Shown here: positions 22,721-32,669 of the stretch, piece after piece
Position numbering within the stretch: the first letter of the stretch is position 1
Layout: the number at the start of each line of letters is the position of its first letter
Origin: Perilla frutescens
Taxonomy: Eukaryota > Streptophyta > Magnoliopsida > Lamiales > Lamiaceae
Assembly (NCBI GenBank): GCA_026008535.1
Contig: BRKX01000006.1
Location: forward strand, 42,086,664-42,150,663
DNA: 64,000 nucleotides
Direction: 5' to 3'
Made by a program: the position numbers and the translations under genes
Notes under the pieces: generated by a model
Database searches by the model: none
What the model was told of the DNA's origin: nothing
The model's input: the letters and a program-made list of their open reading frames with translations, nothing else

Positions 22721-23328
22721 ATGAATTTTATAAACGTCCACACTAACGTGGCTTATAAGAAACATCCCGAGGAATTTAAGTCAAAGACAAAGTGTTTCAA
22801 GTGCGGCCAACCAGGTCACTGGAAGGCGGATTGTCCTAACAAGAAGAAGAAAAAGGGTACGTCTCATTCTCTTGTCGTTGAAACATGTTTAGCTACTTGT
22901 TCTACTCAGTTATGGGTAGTAGATACTGGAGCTACTGATCATGTTTGCATGTCTTTACAGGGGTTACTAGTTAAAAGATAGCTGAGTGATGGAGAGATTT
23001 CAGTCTACATGGACAATGCTACGAAAGTGGCGGCAGTTGGAGTAGGAGACATAACCTTATCTTTTAGTAGTGATAGGATTTTAGTTTTAAAGGATTGTCT
23101 TTATGTGCCTGGTTTTAGGCGAAACTTGATTTCAGTTTCTAAACTTTTTATGGATGGATATTCTATTTCTTTTGATAACAAGGTTGTTATCTTTAGTGAT
23201 AAACGTTTTATCTGTTCTGACACATTGGATGGGCATCTTTATTTACTTTATCCTATGAAAAACACTACGCAAATGCATTTACTGAATACATCGGTCATAA
23301 ACCCTAACAAACGAAAAAAACCTTAGGA
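22721..23328 (+). pseudogene. Copia D nucleocapsid zinc knuckle and protease
   Basis: Encodes a gag zinc knuckle CFKCGQPGHWKADC (C-x2-C-x4-H-x4-C) followed by a lysine run, then LWVVDTGATDHVC, an intact-looking aspartic protease motif (D-T-G-A), and the LKDCLYVPGFRRNLISVSKL segment that follows protease in plant copia polyproteins. An in-frame TAG near 22979 and another near 23324 interrupt it; the frame is the same as the rest of pol. Confidence 0.88.
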
Positions 23329-23329
23329 A

Positions 23330-24034
23330 ATGAATCAAACCTATCTTTGGCATCTTAGGCTCGGCCATATTAAACGGATACAAAGACTAGTAAACGATGG
23401 GCCCTTGTCTTCATTGGTCCTAGAATCATTTCCTTTGTGTGAATCATGTTTGGAAGGTAAAATGACCAAGCGACCCTTTAAGGATAAAGGGAATAGATCT
23501 GAAGAGGTACTAGATTTGATTCACTCTGACTTATGTGGCCTTATGTCAGTTCAGGCTCGAGGAGGGTACGAGTATTTCATCACGTTCATTGATGATTACT
23601 CAAGGTATGAATACATATACCTGTTACGCCGCAAGTCAGAATCCTTTGAGACTTTCAAAGAATTCAGAGCGGAAGTGGAAAAACGTACAGGTAAAAATAT
23701 CAAATCACTACGGTCTGATCGTGGTGGTGAGTACCTCTCGAATGAATTCAGAGACTACTTAGCAGAGAATGGGATTACATCCTAGTTGACTGCACCAGGA
23801 ACGCCACAGCAGAACGGCGTGGTGGAGAGAAGGAACAGAACATTGTTAGAGATGGTTAGATCGATGATGAGCTATTCAGATCTGCCCATTTCATTCTGGG
23901 GATATGCCTTGGAAACGGTAGCCTATATTCGTAATGTGATTCCATCAAAATTAGTCCCATCTACGCCCACAAAACTTTAGACTGGATGAAAGCCCAGTCT
24001 TGGACATTTTCGGATTTGGGGTAGTCCAGCACAT
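23330..24034 (+). pseudogene. Copia D integrase
   Basis: The zinc-binding HHCC region reads HLRLGH and LCESC. The catalytic core follows: LIHSDLCG (first Asp), FIDDYSR, SDRGGEY (second Asp region) and QQNGVVERRNRT (Glu). A TAG precedes LTAPGTPQQNG, and TAG plus TGA fall near 23978-23990 where TGG and CGA-type codons would fit. No frameshift. The integrase would insert the DNA copy into the nuclear genome. Confidence 0.9.
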
Positions 24035-25135
24035 GTGCTGGATAAGGAAGCTGATAAGCTGGCACCACGTACGGATGTTAGACTGTTTGTAGGATATCCC
24101 AAAAGAACGAAAGGTGGTTTATTTTATAGTCCTAAAGATCAGAAGATCATTGTGAGTACCAATGCTCGATTCTTAGAGGAACACTATGTAATAAATCACA
24201 AGCTAAGAAGTAAGATAGTACTCGAGGAACTTCGAGGGGAAAATTCGAATCTGACACCAACAGTACAAGAAGAGGAACCACAAATTACTGCACAACGTGT
24301 CACAGAAGTACATGAACTGCCTCGTCGTAGTGGGAGGGTTGTACACCAACCTGACAGATTCATTGGTTTGGGTGAATCTTTGGATTTCCCTGAAGGACTA
24401 AATGAATTGGATGCCAGGACCTACGATGAAGCGATCCAAGATAAAGATGCAGATTCTTGTAAAATTGCAATGGAGTGTGAGATTGGATCTATGGATCACA
24501 ATCAAGTCTGGGAGCTTGTAGAACCACAAGATGGGGTAAAACCCATTGGGTGTAAGTGGGTTTACAAACGCAAGAGAGGAGCTGACGGGAGGGTTGAAAC
24601 CTTCAAGGCAAGATTGGTGGCGAAAGGGTACACTTAGAAAGAAGGGATCGATTATGAGGAAACCTTTTCGCCGGTAGCCATGCTTAAGTCAATCTGGATT
24701 CTCTTGTCTATTACCGCTAATTTAGATTATGAGATTTGGTAGATGGATGTCAAGACGGCTTTCCTGAATGGAAGTCTTGAGGAAAACATCCACATGAAGC
24801 AACCAGAGGGTTTCATTGCTAAAGGCCAAGAGGACTTTGTGTGCAAGCTTAAGAGATCTATTTATGGACTTAAGCAGACGTCAAGGTCTTGGAACATCCG
24901 GTTTGACGAGGTTATCCAGTCATAAGGATTCGTGCAATGTCCGGATGAGAGCTGTGTGTACAAGAAGAGTGACGGAAACGTGGTGGCTTTTCTCGTGCTA
25001 TATGTTGATGATATCTTACTTATTGGAAACAGTAAGGAAGTATTATCTAACATAAGGGTGTGGTTGTCCAAGCAGTTCGATATGAAAGATCTAAGAGAAA
25101 CCGGACACGTCCTTAGCATCAAGATAATTTGAGAT
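24035..25135 (+). pseudogene. Copia D reverse transcriptase
   Basis: Integrase C-terminus and linker (RLFVGYPKRTKGGLFY) lead into the RVT_2 domain: [43 protein letters not shown] and the catalytic LYVDDILLIG box. Stops at about 24636 (TAG after KGYT), 24740 (TAG before MDVKT), 24923 (TAA) and 25130 (TGA before DRQKR) lie in the same frame as the rest of pol. Most match C-to-T changes of CAG, CAA or CGA codons. Confidence 0.92.
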
Positions 25136-25990
25136 CGTCAGAAAAGGATATTGTGCTTATCCCAGGCGACATATATCGACACAGTGCTAGCTAGGTTTAA
25201 CATGCAGGATTCTAAGAAAGGTTTTATACCTTTCAGGCATGGAATTCATCTATCTAAGGAGATGTGTCCCCACACACAAGCTGAGATAGATGAGATGAAG
25301 GGCGTTCCATATGCTTCGGCTGTGGGAAGCCTCATGTATGCTATGCTATGCACTAGACCTGATATATGCTATGCAGTCGGCATGGTAAGCAGATATCAGT
25401 CTAACCCTGGACAAGGTCACTGGACTGCGGTTAAGAATATACTCAAGTACCTGAAAAGGACTCGAGATTATATGCTGGTATACCGCTCTGATAGTCTAGT
25501 GCCTTTGGGTTACACAGACTCAGATTTTCAATCCGATAAAGATCAGAGTAAATCTACCTCAGGCTATGTGTTTACCTTGGGAGGCGGAGCCATTGCATGG
25601 AGAAGCATAAAGCAGAAATGCATTGCGGATTCCACTATGGAGGCCGAATATGTAGCTGCCTCTGAGGCTGCAAAAGAGGCCGTCTGGCTCAAGAGCTTCT
25701 TGTTGGACTTGAGCGTGGTTCTTGATTTGCCTAAGAGTATCACAGTATATTGTGATAACTCAGGTGCAGTGGCAAATTCGAAGGAACCCAGAGCCCATAA
25801 GGCAAGTAAACACATAGAGAGAAAGTACCATCTTATACGAGAAATCATTAAGAGAGGAGATGTGGCAGTGGTCGAGATTGCATCTGAGGACAATTTGGCT
25901 GATCCATTCATGAAGAGCCTTCCAGCTAAGATCTTCTATGGTCATGTGGAGAAAATGGGAGTGAGATGCAGACCCGGGGTAGCCGTTTGA
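25136..25990 (+). pseudogene. Copia D RNase H and pol C-terminus
   Basis: One open stretch of 280 codons from about 25151. It contains GSLMYAMLCTRPDICYAVG, GYTDSDFQSDKDQSKSTSGY (first Asp), TMEAEYVAASEAAKEAVWL (Glu) and VYCDNSGAVANSKEP (Asp), and ends MGVRCRPGVAV with TGA. Catalytic residues look intact in this part. The copy at the window's right edge is about 91% identical over 117 residues by eye. Confidence 0.92.
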
Positions 25991-26055
25991 GATTTTAGTT
26001 AGAGTTGGAAAGTTTGCCAGTTTGTTTTTTATTTGAAAGACATGCTTCAAGTATA

Positions 26056-26065
26056 AGTGGGAGAT
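26056..26065 (+). other. Polypurine tract of copia D
   Basis: AAGTGGGAGA-type purine stretch immediately before the 3' LTR start TGTTAGTTTT. Confidence 0.8.
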
Positions 26066-27488
26066 TGTTAGTTTTATATACTAGAAGACCTGTCTTTTGT
26101 ATACATTATTGATGATGGTTTTATGATGATATAGGATGAATACAATTGCAGTCACTGTTTGCATTTAAATTGTTATATTTACATGCATGTTCACTATACT
26201 TACATTGTAGATGATATGGTGTGGATAAACACATGGTTAGATCATATCATTGGTCCCTTGTAATGTATTAAAAGGCTCACGGTCTAGATGGCACTGAACC
26301 TGCTATCGGTACGCCGTAGAATAATATGATAGTTAGTTTGTCTTGACTAAGTAATTATTCTAATACATGGACGAGTGTATTGAGGAGGATCTACTTAGGA
26401 TTCTATTCTCTATTATGACCTTAAATGAGAGAATAAGAATCCACAGAGTTCGGGTTCTTAACCCCTATATGTTGGCGGACATATACGTGTAGTGTTTGAA
26501 GCTTTGATTTATCAAAGGGTGAGATTCTTTCATAAGATCAATAATCTCGATATCTTGGGTTGTGACATTTACACTTATGATGGATCGTTCAATATGTAGG
26601 GGCACCATGTCCTGGTGCGCCAGGTTGATGGTGTCCCCTTGAGGAAATGCAAGTTCATGCTGAAACCCTGCAGGTGGAATTTATTCCGTGCATGAGTAAA
26701 GCTTGTGTGGTACTACTCAAGGAAAAGATATTAATTAATTATAGTTGTCAGAAGCTTACATAATTAATTAATGGGCATTATATCTTAAACATGGGGAATT
26801 GCTGGACTAAAGGAGAAAGCATATTCAGAAATATGTATTAAATTGGTAGGTCAGTATTATTTCTTTAGTGGAATAAAAATAATACTTAATCAATTTAATT
26901 ATATCCTAAGTTTATTGGATATTGGATATTAACTAAATTAATGGGCCAATTTAATATTCTTCTAGATCCCTGTTGTAGCCCAAAAAGAGACTGAATTGGA
27001 TTGGAGATAGAACAAGAGATAGAGATAGAATTCCAGTTCAACTGGGACACTAATTTCGTCCACCCCCTTATAAATAAGAGGGTAGAGGGCATGAAATTAA
27101 GATCATAAAATATCAGCCCTCTCGTGTTCTCTTGACCTCCACAGATTCCATACCGATCTAGTAGATTTCAGCCCACCCTGAAACTTGATTCAATCCGGGA
27201 ATACAACAGAAGATCAAGGAGTGGAATAGCATCAAGGGGAGCCTATTATCATTCATACAATAGCAAGATTAGACCTTTAATCTTGTCCTCAACCTATTGT
27301 TTAATTTGTAAGTCATTTTTCGGTATTCTATGTTTCCGCTTTAGTAGAATCGAAAACCGGATTTGCATGTTAATTAAACTCGATTAATTAAAACATATGT
27401 ACTACATAAAATTATGATCTACATGACATTAGGATTAATGAACATCCAATTAGATCATGCGGTGGTTCAATTCGAAAAAACCCCAACA
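26066..27488 (+). repeat. 3' LTR of copia D (full length)
   Basis: 1423 bp, TGTTAGTTTT to CCCCAACA. It carries the segments missing from the 5' LTR, including a TATA-like CTTATAAATAAG at about 27067-27078 preceded by a CCACCC stretch. It is the reference for judging the truncated LTR at 62589-63556. Confidence 0.92.
27067..27078 (+). promoter_or_regulatory. Putative LTR TATA box of copia D
   Basis: CTTATAAATAAG about 1 kb into the 3' LTR. The position and plant-like TATA sequence suggest the U3 promoter. The 5' LTR and the LTR fragment at 62589-63556 both lack this region. Confidence 0.5.
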
Positions 27489-27559
27489 AGTTTTTCATAA
27501 ATAATTTTGACATCTCATCAAAACCTGATCTAGGGGTTCCTTGATAGTTTTTCCTAACA

Positions 27560-27571
27560 ATTTCCCCCTTG
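27560..27571 (-). other. Primary polypurine tract of element C
   Basis: CAAGGGGGAAAT on the minus strand, abutting the 3' LTR start TGTTAGG, preceded by the word TTTTGACATCATCAA. This arrangement is characteristic of Sirevirus-type elements. Confidence 0.85.
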
Positions 27572-28206
27572 TTGATGATGTCAAAACTTTGTTGATGATG
27601 ATGGAAAAACTGCAAGTGTAGCAAATGCATTAAATAGAATCTTTCAGTCAGTGCACATTCGTAGCATATTGAGACAAATTGGCTCATGATTTTTATTCAG
27701 TTATTAGAGCATTTGTCATTCATGCTTATCATTCAGATATCAGAGCATGTCATATTCGTAGCATATTGAGACAAATTGACTCATGATTTTTATTCAATTT
27801 TTAGAGAAATTGTCATTCATGCTTATTATTCAAATATCAGAGCATGTTAGTTTTAAAAGCAATTTGGGCTTATTCATGCTTCTCATTCAAGTATCAGAGC
27901 ATGACTGAATTAGGGCATAATGAATTATGTCAAACTATTCAAGCTTGAAGCAAAATCAAGATCAAAACTTGTATTATATATTCATTTTAAGGCATAACTT
28001 CAAGAGATTCAAGAGTTAGTAGTTAAGACTACTAATCTACTTCCTGAATGTTGCTCCGATCGCTCTTTTTCCTTCTGCTCGATTCTCCTCTTCCTTGGAT
28101 TCCTTGTAGTGTCCATGCTTCCCCCTGAAGTTGATCTTCCCCCTCATGATGAATTTCTCTTTGAATTTTGTCCCAAAGAGTCATGCATCCATCATACTGT
28201 CCATCA
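27572..28206 (-). other. Spacer between E3 and the 3' LTR of element C, with repeats and extra purine tracts
   Basis: It contains a 97-bp direct repeat (units at about 27660 and 27757, sharing GTAGCATATTGAGACAAATT) and a third partial unit at about 27870, each with a word like CATGCTTATCATTCAGATAT. Additional AGGGGGAAG tracts lie at about 28113-28121, 28133-28141 and 28222-28233 (minus strand). No convincing ORF. Confidence 0.75.
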
Positions 28207-29763
28207 TCATATTGTCCATCTTCCCCCTTTTTTGGCATCATCTAAAAGGTGAAGAGGATCACATGATGGTAATGACAAATTTGGCAGAAAAGTGAAGGCG
28301 GTTGCCAAATTGTCATCATGAGCTGCAGAAACTGAAGATATTTGCATGAGCGGAGAAAGCCATGCATAGACATCTTCAGCTGGCATGAACTGACCTGGAT
28401 CAGAGATATCTTGATCTCTGAAGCTCATGGGGGCCAAGCTGGTGAAGATTTCATCAGTTGAAGGGAGTGGTGGATCACCAACGACGGGTATGCACGACGA
28501 GTTGGTTGGTTCATTGTCGGGAAGAGGGTCATCGGCCGGTATACCAAGCTGGAGTCACTTGATCATTGAATCCATGATCTCCGAGAGCGTTGGAGGCGAG
28601 GAAAGTGGTTTATTCATCCAGTTTCGACTCCATGATCCCTCTCTGATCCAGAAGGCGGAGCCATAAGTGTGGATGAGGTGAAACATAGTTGACTCATCTA
28701 GTTGAAAGCGCCAAAGAAGGTACTGCAAGTACCACCGCAGTTGCACGAAGAGGGAGGAGTTGGTGTCCTCAATGAGACCAAAACAACTTCGGAGCTGGTG
28801 GTCTAGAATCGCTTCAAAGTCAACCTCAAGATAGTCGCTTTGGACTAAAGGTGGAGGTTGGGAGCTGGTTGATATTGTGGGCTGATCACTCAACCTTAAA
28901 AGAGATTCACTCTCCAGCATCAGCTCTCTTTCGTCAGTGGAGCTGATGGTTGCCTCTAAGGGTACCTTTCCACGATCTGAGCTGGAAGGCCCTTGTGGGT
29001 GTGAATGCTTTGAGGTCGGATGGTAGTAGATTGTGGAAAGCATGTCCCGTCTTCCAAGTAGTTTACCAATTGGTATGATCTCATCAAACTGGCTTTGTAT
29101 GATGTGGCTTAGGCGGTTCATAAAGCTTACTCTTTCTCAGAATGTGCCAGTTGATGGATCAAACGTTGCTTGCTCGACGTTGGCTCTTAGTTGTGCCAGG
29201 ATATATGAAGCTCAGTCGGCTTAACATCCAAAGTAGAGGGCTGCAGTGATATGAGCCTTGATCTCGGAGAGATGAACGATCTCAAAGTTGCCATGGATAA
29301 TATGGCTGGTGATATTCAGAAGCTGGATGATATCACTTTGCAAGCTCTCCTTTAATCTATGCGAACTGTCGTTGTGGTTCATGTGAGAAAGCTTCCATAT
29401 TTTCCATAACTCATGTTTGGATGGTAGATTTAGGTCCATCACGTCTGAACCTGTGCCGGGGAGGTGTATAGTGGAGATCATCGTGTCCTTTGTGACTGTG
29501 ATCACCTGATTCTTTACTGTGGAGATGATGTTGTTGTCGTTGATAGTTGCATTGTAGTAGAACTCGGTGACGTAGTCAGGTATGTTCTTGACCGGCAACT
29601 GTGTCAAGAAGGGAAGCAATCTAGTCGCCGCCAACGGTCGATAAATCTGTTGAAAGACATCCGGACCAAGACGTGCATTTAGCATCTCTAGATTTAGAGA
29701 TTTATCCTTCCTCATTTTGTATTCAAGAGCTTTAATGTTTACCATGGGAAACGGAGGCTTCAT
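28207..29763 (-). pseudogene. Element C downstream ORF E3 (env-position ORF, third copy)
   Basis: One minus-strand frame from the ATG at 29763 to a stop at 28207, about 519 codons, broken by TAA and TGA near 29210-29222, further stops near 29135 and 28555. It aligns by eye with E1 and E2. VTEFYYNATINDNN matches the E1 FYLN region; the ITSHIIHGN segment matches IASKIMVGT (E1) and ITNKMMFGA (E2); AD-stop-ASYILAQL matches INWAQYFFEQL (E1), the E3 stop replacing the Trp. It keeps AFWIREGSW where E1 and E2 have a TAG. A proline/serine-rich middle follows. No signal peptide or membrane segment seen. Function unknown; it lies where Sireviruses carry env-like ORFs. Confidence 0.7.
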
Positions 29764-29890
29764 TTCTGCAAAAGAAAGATATTCAGTTTTAGAAATGTAA
29801 GAGTGTAGATGAGCGAGGGAAGGCTTAGCAATAGATCGAGTAAGAAAGAGAGAGAGATTTTCAGGTGATTAGAGCCTTCATCTCTTTGCT

Positions 29891-29903
29891 CATATTTATG
29901 CAT
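29891..29903 (-). promoter_or_regulatory. TATA-like box upstream of E3
   Basis: ATGCATAAATATG on the minus strand, about 130 bases upstream of the E3 ATG. E1 and E2 have TATA-like boxes at comparable distances, which suggests separate promoters; function not shown. Confidence 0.35.
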
Positions 29904-30435
29904 CTTATGCATGCAAGAATCGAGAGTACTCGATTGCTTTTCTTGGCTGATCAGCCATCCGATTTGATGGTTGATTAGCTGAATTAATGATGTATGTACC
30001 TCAGTCATTCATCGGTTAAATGACTTTATGATCGTGTGGCTGGGATGAAGTAATTTTGAAAATGAGGTAGTTGCCATAAATAGTGAAATATTTTATGCAG
30101 ATCTTTCTATTTATAGCGCAATAAAATATATTTTCTTTGCCTTTTTGAAGTGTTGGTTTTAAGATCCATTTAGAGATATTAATGACAACTTTGTGATATT
30201 GAGCCTGATTTTCAAATTGTAACCGTTGACATATAATATAAGATATTTCATGATCTCAACGGTAATAAAATAGTTATGGTAAGCTTTTAAAAAAACTTAT
30301 CCTTAGTCAGTTGGGATACAGTCCAACTGACTGATGATGTGGCAGTTGGTTGAGCAGTTGAGTTTTTGATACTCAGTTGTCATTGATGATCTGGCTGCAG
30401 TTGAGGCTTGCAACTGAATTGATCAGTCAGTATGA
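29904..30435 (-). other. Spacer between E2 and E3
   Basis: Non-coding, rich in CAGTTG/CAACTG words and with CCGTTGAC-type words shared with the spacers upstream of E1 and E2. No gene seen. Confidence 0.5.
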
Positions 30436-32301
30436 TCAGTTGCTCGGCTTTGCTGTAGACAATTTCCGCTTCTTGAAGGGCCTAGCTGGACTAGCTGCAT
30501 AGCTTCCTTTAGATGCAGTTTTGTGCATTGATGGTCCAGGCCTTTCCGTCTTCTTGGCTTGGCGAAGATGAAGCTGGATCTTAACTGACGAGCTCTTCAT
30601 CTTTTGACTAAGGGAATGTGAGATTCCCTTTGGCGATGACCGAAACTGATCATTTTTCTTGGTAAACTGCGCACCTTTTGAACCTAAAGTGAGTGGTGGA
30701 GTTACATAGCTTTTGGATGGGAGATTTGGTGACGTGGCGGTATCTTCATCGTCACTATCTCTTGCATCATTATGCCTTGTATTCCTTTGAGAAGCTATGA
30801 CTGTAGTGTGGGATAGGTGGGGTTCTATCCTTTGATCAGCAGATGAAGTTCGTCGTGATGGCTCAGCTGATTGACTTGATAGATTATTAAAGTTCAACTG
30901 ACGATAAAGTGAGTCAGTTGGGCAGTTGACTGGTTGACCTGCAGTTCCAACTGCTTGAAACATGAATCTGGATTTGAATTCGGCCAATAAGGCGGTTGGT
31001 GGAATCTTGTTGACCATCCGGTGATTCATGATGTGCTGAACTTACACAATGGTTGGAGGGAATGGATTTGACGATCCTATCAATTTGATGCTCCAACTTT
31101 CTTCTCTTTGCTAGAAGCTCATGCCATGAAAGGCAGTTAGCAAGAAGTGAGACTGGATAGACATAGAATGTCTCTAGTTGTACCAATAGAAGTATCGGTG
31201 AAGTTGTTTAAACAACTCTTGATCACGTTGTGTAACAACAGTGAAGTGAGTGAGAAGAAGATTGGTCACTTCCTTTTGTGCACTTTTGACTGCATATTCA
31301 CCACTGTAAAAAGTGCGAATATTCTCTTCAGTCAGCTAGAGTGGAGGGCATGTGCCTCTGATGTAGTCTGCTCCATAGTTTGGATGGGGTAATCCGATGA
31401 ATGAAATAAGCTCATCTGGATCAGAGCAAATCTGAAAATCAACTGGTGATCCGTTCTTTGATTTTGGAGAGTGAACGGCATTGGCAGTTGAGTTGCTCGA
31501 ACTTGGGTTACTCATCTTGGCCTTTCCTTTTATCTTATTCTTCAAGGACTGTAGATGAGCAGTTCCTTTCTTGGGGATCCAGTCGGAGATCAGAACCTGT
31601 AGTGATTCATCATTTGGGAGCTTCAGTTGGTCTTCAAGCATTTTGCTCATCCTTAGAAGAAGTACTACCTTGGACTCAAACTTGCCAGACTTCTTTGAGT
31701 CTGTAGCCTTGATAACTTGATGCTTGAATTGTTGAAAGAAAAATTCTGCCCAGTTTGTTTGTCTTTCTTCAGCAAGGTGAATCATGACCTTGTATCTCTC
31801 TTGAGTGAGTTGGCTTAGGCTACCAATTGCTCCGAACATCATTTTGTTCGTTATGTCAAGTAGAACTCCATACTCAGGCTTGAGATCAGTTTTAGCGGTG
31901 GTAAAACTGAATTGCTTGTTGCAAGTTAAGGCTTTCCAGTTTCTCCAGTGTGACTCTGCAGATTCCTTTAGATCTTGAACAGATAAGCCTTCTTGCGGGA
32001 GTTGAAATACTTCAGCAATTTTTTTCTCATTGATGTGTAACATCCTTTCTTGAGCCACTGAAGATATCATCTTCCCATCTGCAGATAATTTTGCTTGAAG
32101 CAAAACTTCACTCACCAAATTTTGTCTAAAGAATTTTGGTGGTGTTTCCAGGTAGTGAAGAACTCCTGTTTTGTGAAGATTTGACAGAAGAATTGGATTC
32201 TTTGATTCATCAAGAATCAATTGAAATTTCTGTCTGTCAAGGAATTTATCTCTCATAAGTTGGCTTTTGAAGGAGTTTGAAGATCTGGATAATTCGGCCA
32301 T
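30436..32301 (-). pseudogene. Element C downstream ORF E2 (env-position ORF, second copy)
   Basis: A single minus-strand frame from the ATG at 32301 to a stop at 30436 (about 622 codons), with in-frame stops near 31334, 31174, 31114 and 31054. The first 321 codons are uninterrupted. Conserved blocks shared with E1: ITNKMMFGAIGS, TNWAEFFFQQFK, YGADYIRGTCPP, and FHGMSF-stop-QREESW, where E3 has Trp at the stop. The C-terminal third is Ser/Thr/Pro-rich and ends with ARPFKKRKLSTAKPSN, a basic stretch resembling a nuclear localisation signal. No hydrophobic membrane span is visible, arguing against an envelope role. It may be a nuclear or nucleic-acid-binding protein; that is inference. Confidence 0.72.
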
Positions 32302-32403
32302 CTTTGAGTTTGGCTGAAGTTTTGGAGTATTTAAGATCTTTTGAGAGAGAAAGAGATTTTTAGATCTTTTTGGAGGAGGAGGCTTGAGAGAGAGAGAGAG
32401 AGG

Positions 32404-32413
32404 CTTTTATGAG
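32404..32413 (-). promoter_or_regulatory. TATA-like box upstream of E2
   Basis: CTCATAAAAG on the minus strand about 100 bases upstream of the E2 ATG, next to a GA/CT-rich tract (32385-32402). Confidence 0.35.
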
Positions 32414-32496
32414 TGTGTGGACAGGCTCATAGATATGATGGTTGAAATGGTACTAGCCTCTGATTTCTTTTGGTCGTTGGAAATTAATGACCTTGA

Positions 32497-32502
32497 CACG
32501 TG
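32497..32502 (-). promoter_or_regulatory. G-box (CACGTG) upstream of E2
   Basis: CACGTG within TTGACACGTGTCA, about 195 bases upstream of the E2 ATG. The same GACACGTGT word lies upstream of E1 (35321-35326). In plants this core binds bZIP/bHLH factors; a role here is only suggested by its repetition. Confidence 0.35.
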
Positions 32503-32669
32503 TCATTGATTTGCAACTGTCAAAAATTTCAAAATAAATGTAAAGCTTTACATTTATTTGAAAATAGAAAGAAATAAACTTTTATAAATATAATCAAAAG
32601 ATAATTACAACTGATTAACAAGAAGTGTACTTAAGGTTTTTCTAATCATGTTTTAAGTGTGATCAGCCT

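Larger units (their letters stand above)
19906..27493 (+). mobile_element. Ty1/copia element D inside the LTR of element C
   Basis: LTR-to-LTR copy (19911-27488) flanked by acttt and agttt; the undisturbed second LTR of C reads aattt at this site. The 5' LTR is 656 bp and the 3' LTR 1423 bp; the difference is due to losses in the 5' LTR. Internal order is primer site, long AT-rich leader with tandem repeats, zinc knuckle plus protease, integrase, reverse transcriptase, RNase H, purine tract. Most of gag is missing. All pol segments lie in one reading frame, broken only by stops. A related copy enters the window at its right edge (62589-64000). Confidence 0.92.
18199..27559 (-). repeat. 3' LTR of element C (split by copia D)
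   Basis: Left part 18199-19910 and right part 27489-27559 together match the 5' LTR (39478-41299) in order. Copia D (19911-27488) is inserted between them. The inner border reads TGTTAGGAAAAAC on the minus strand, next to the polypurine tract. Confidence 0.9.

Noticed and set aside
30914..31186. Separate minus-strand ORF overlapping E2
   Set aside because: It is in a different frame from the block-by-block alignment of E1, E2 and E3, so it is treated as a shadow of E2.
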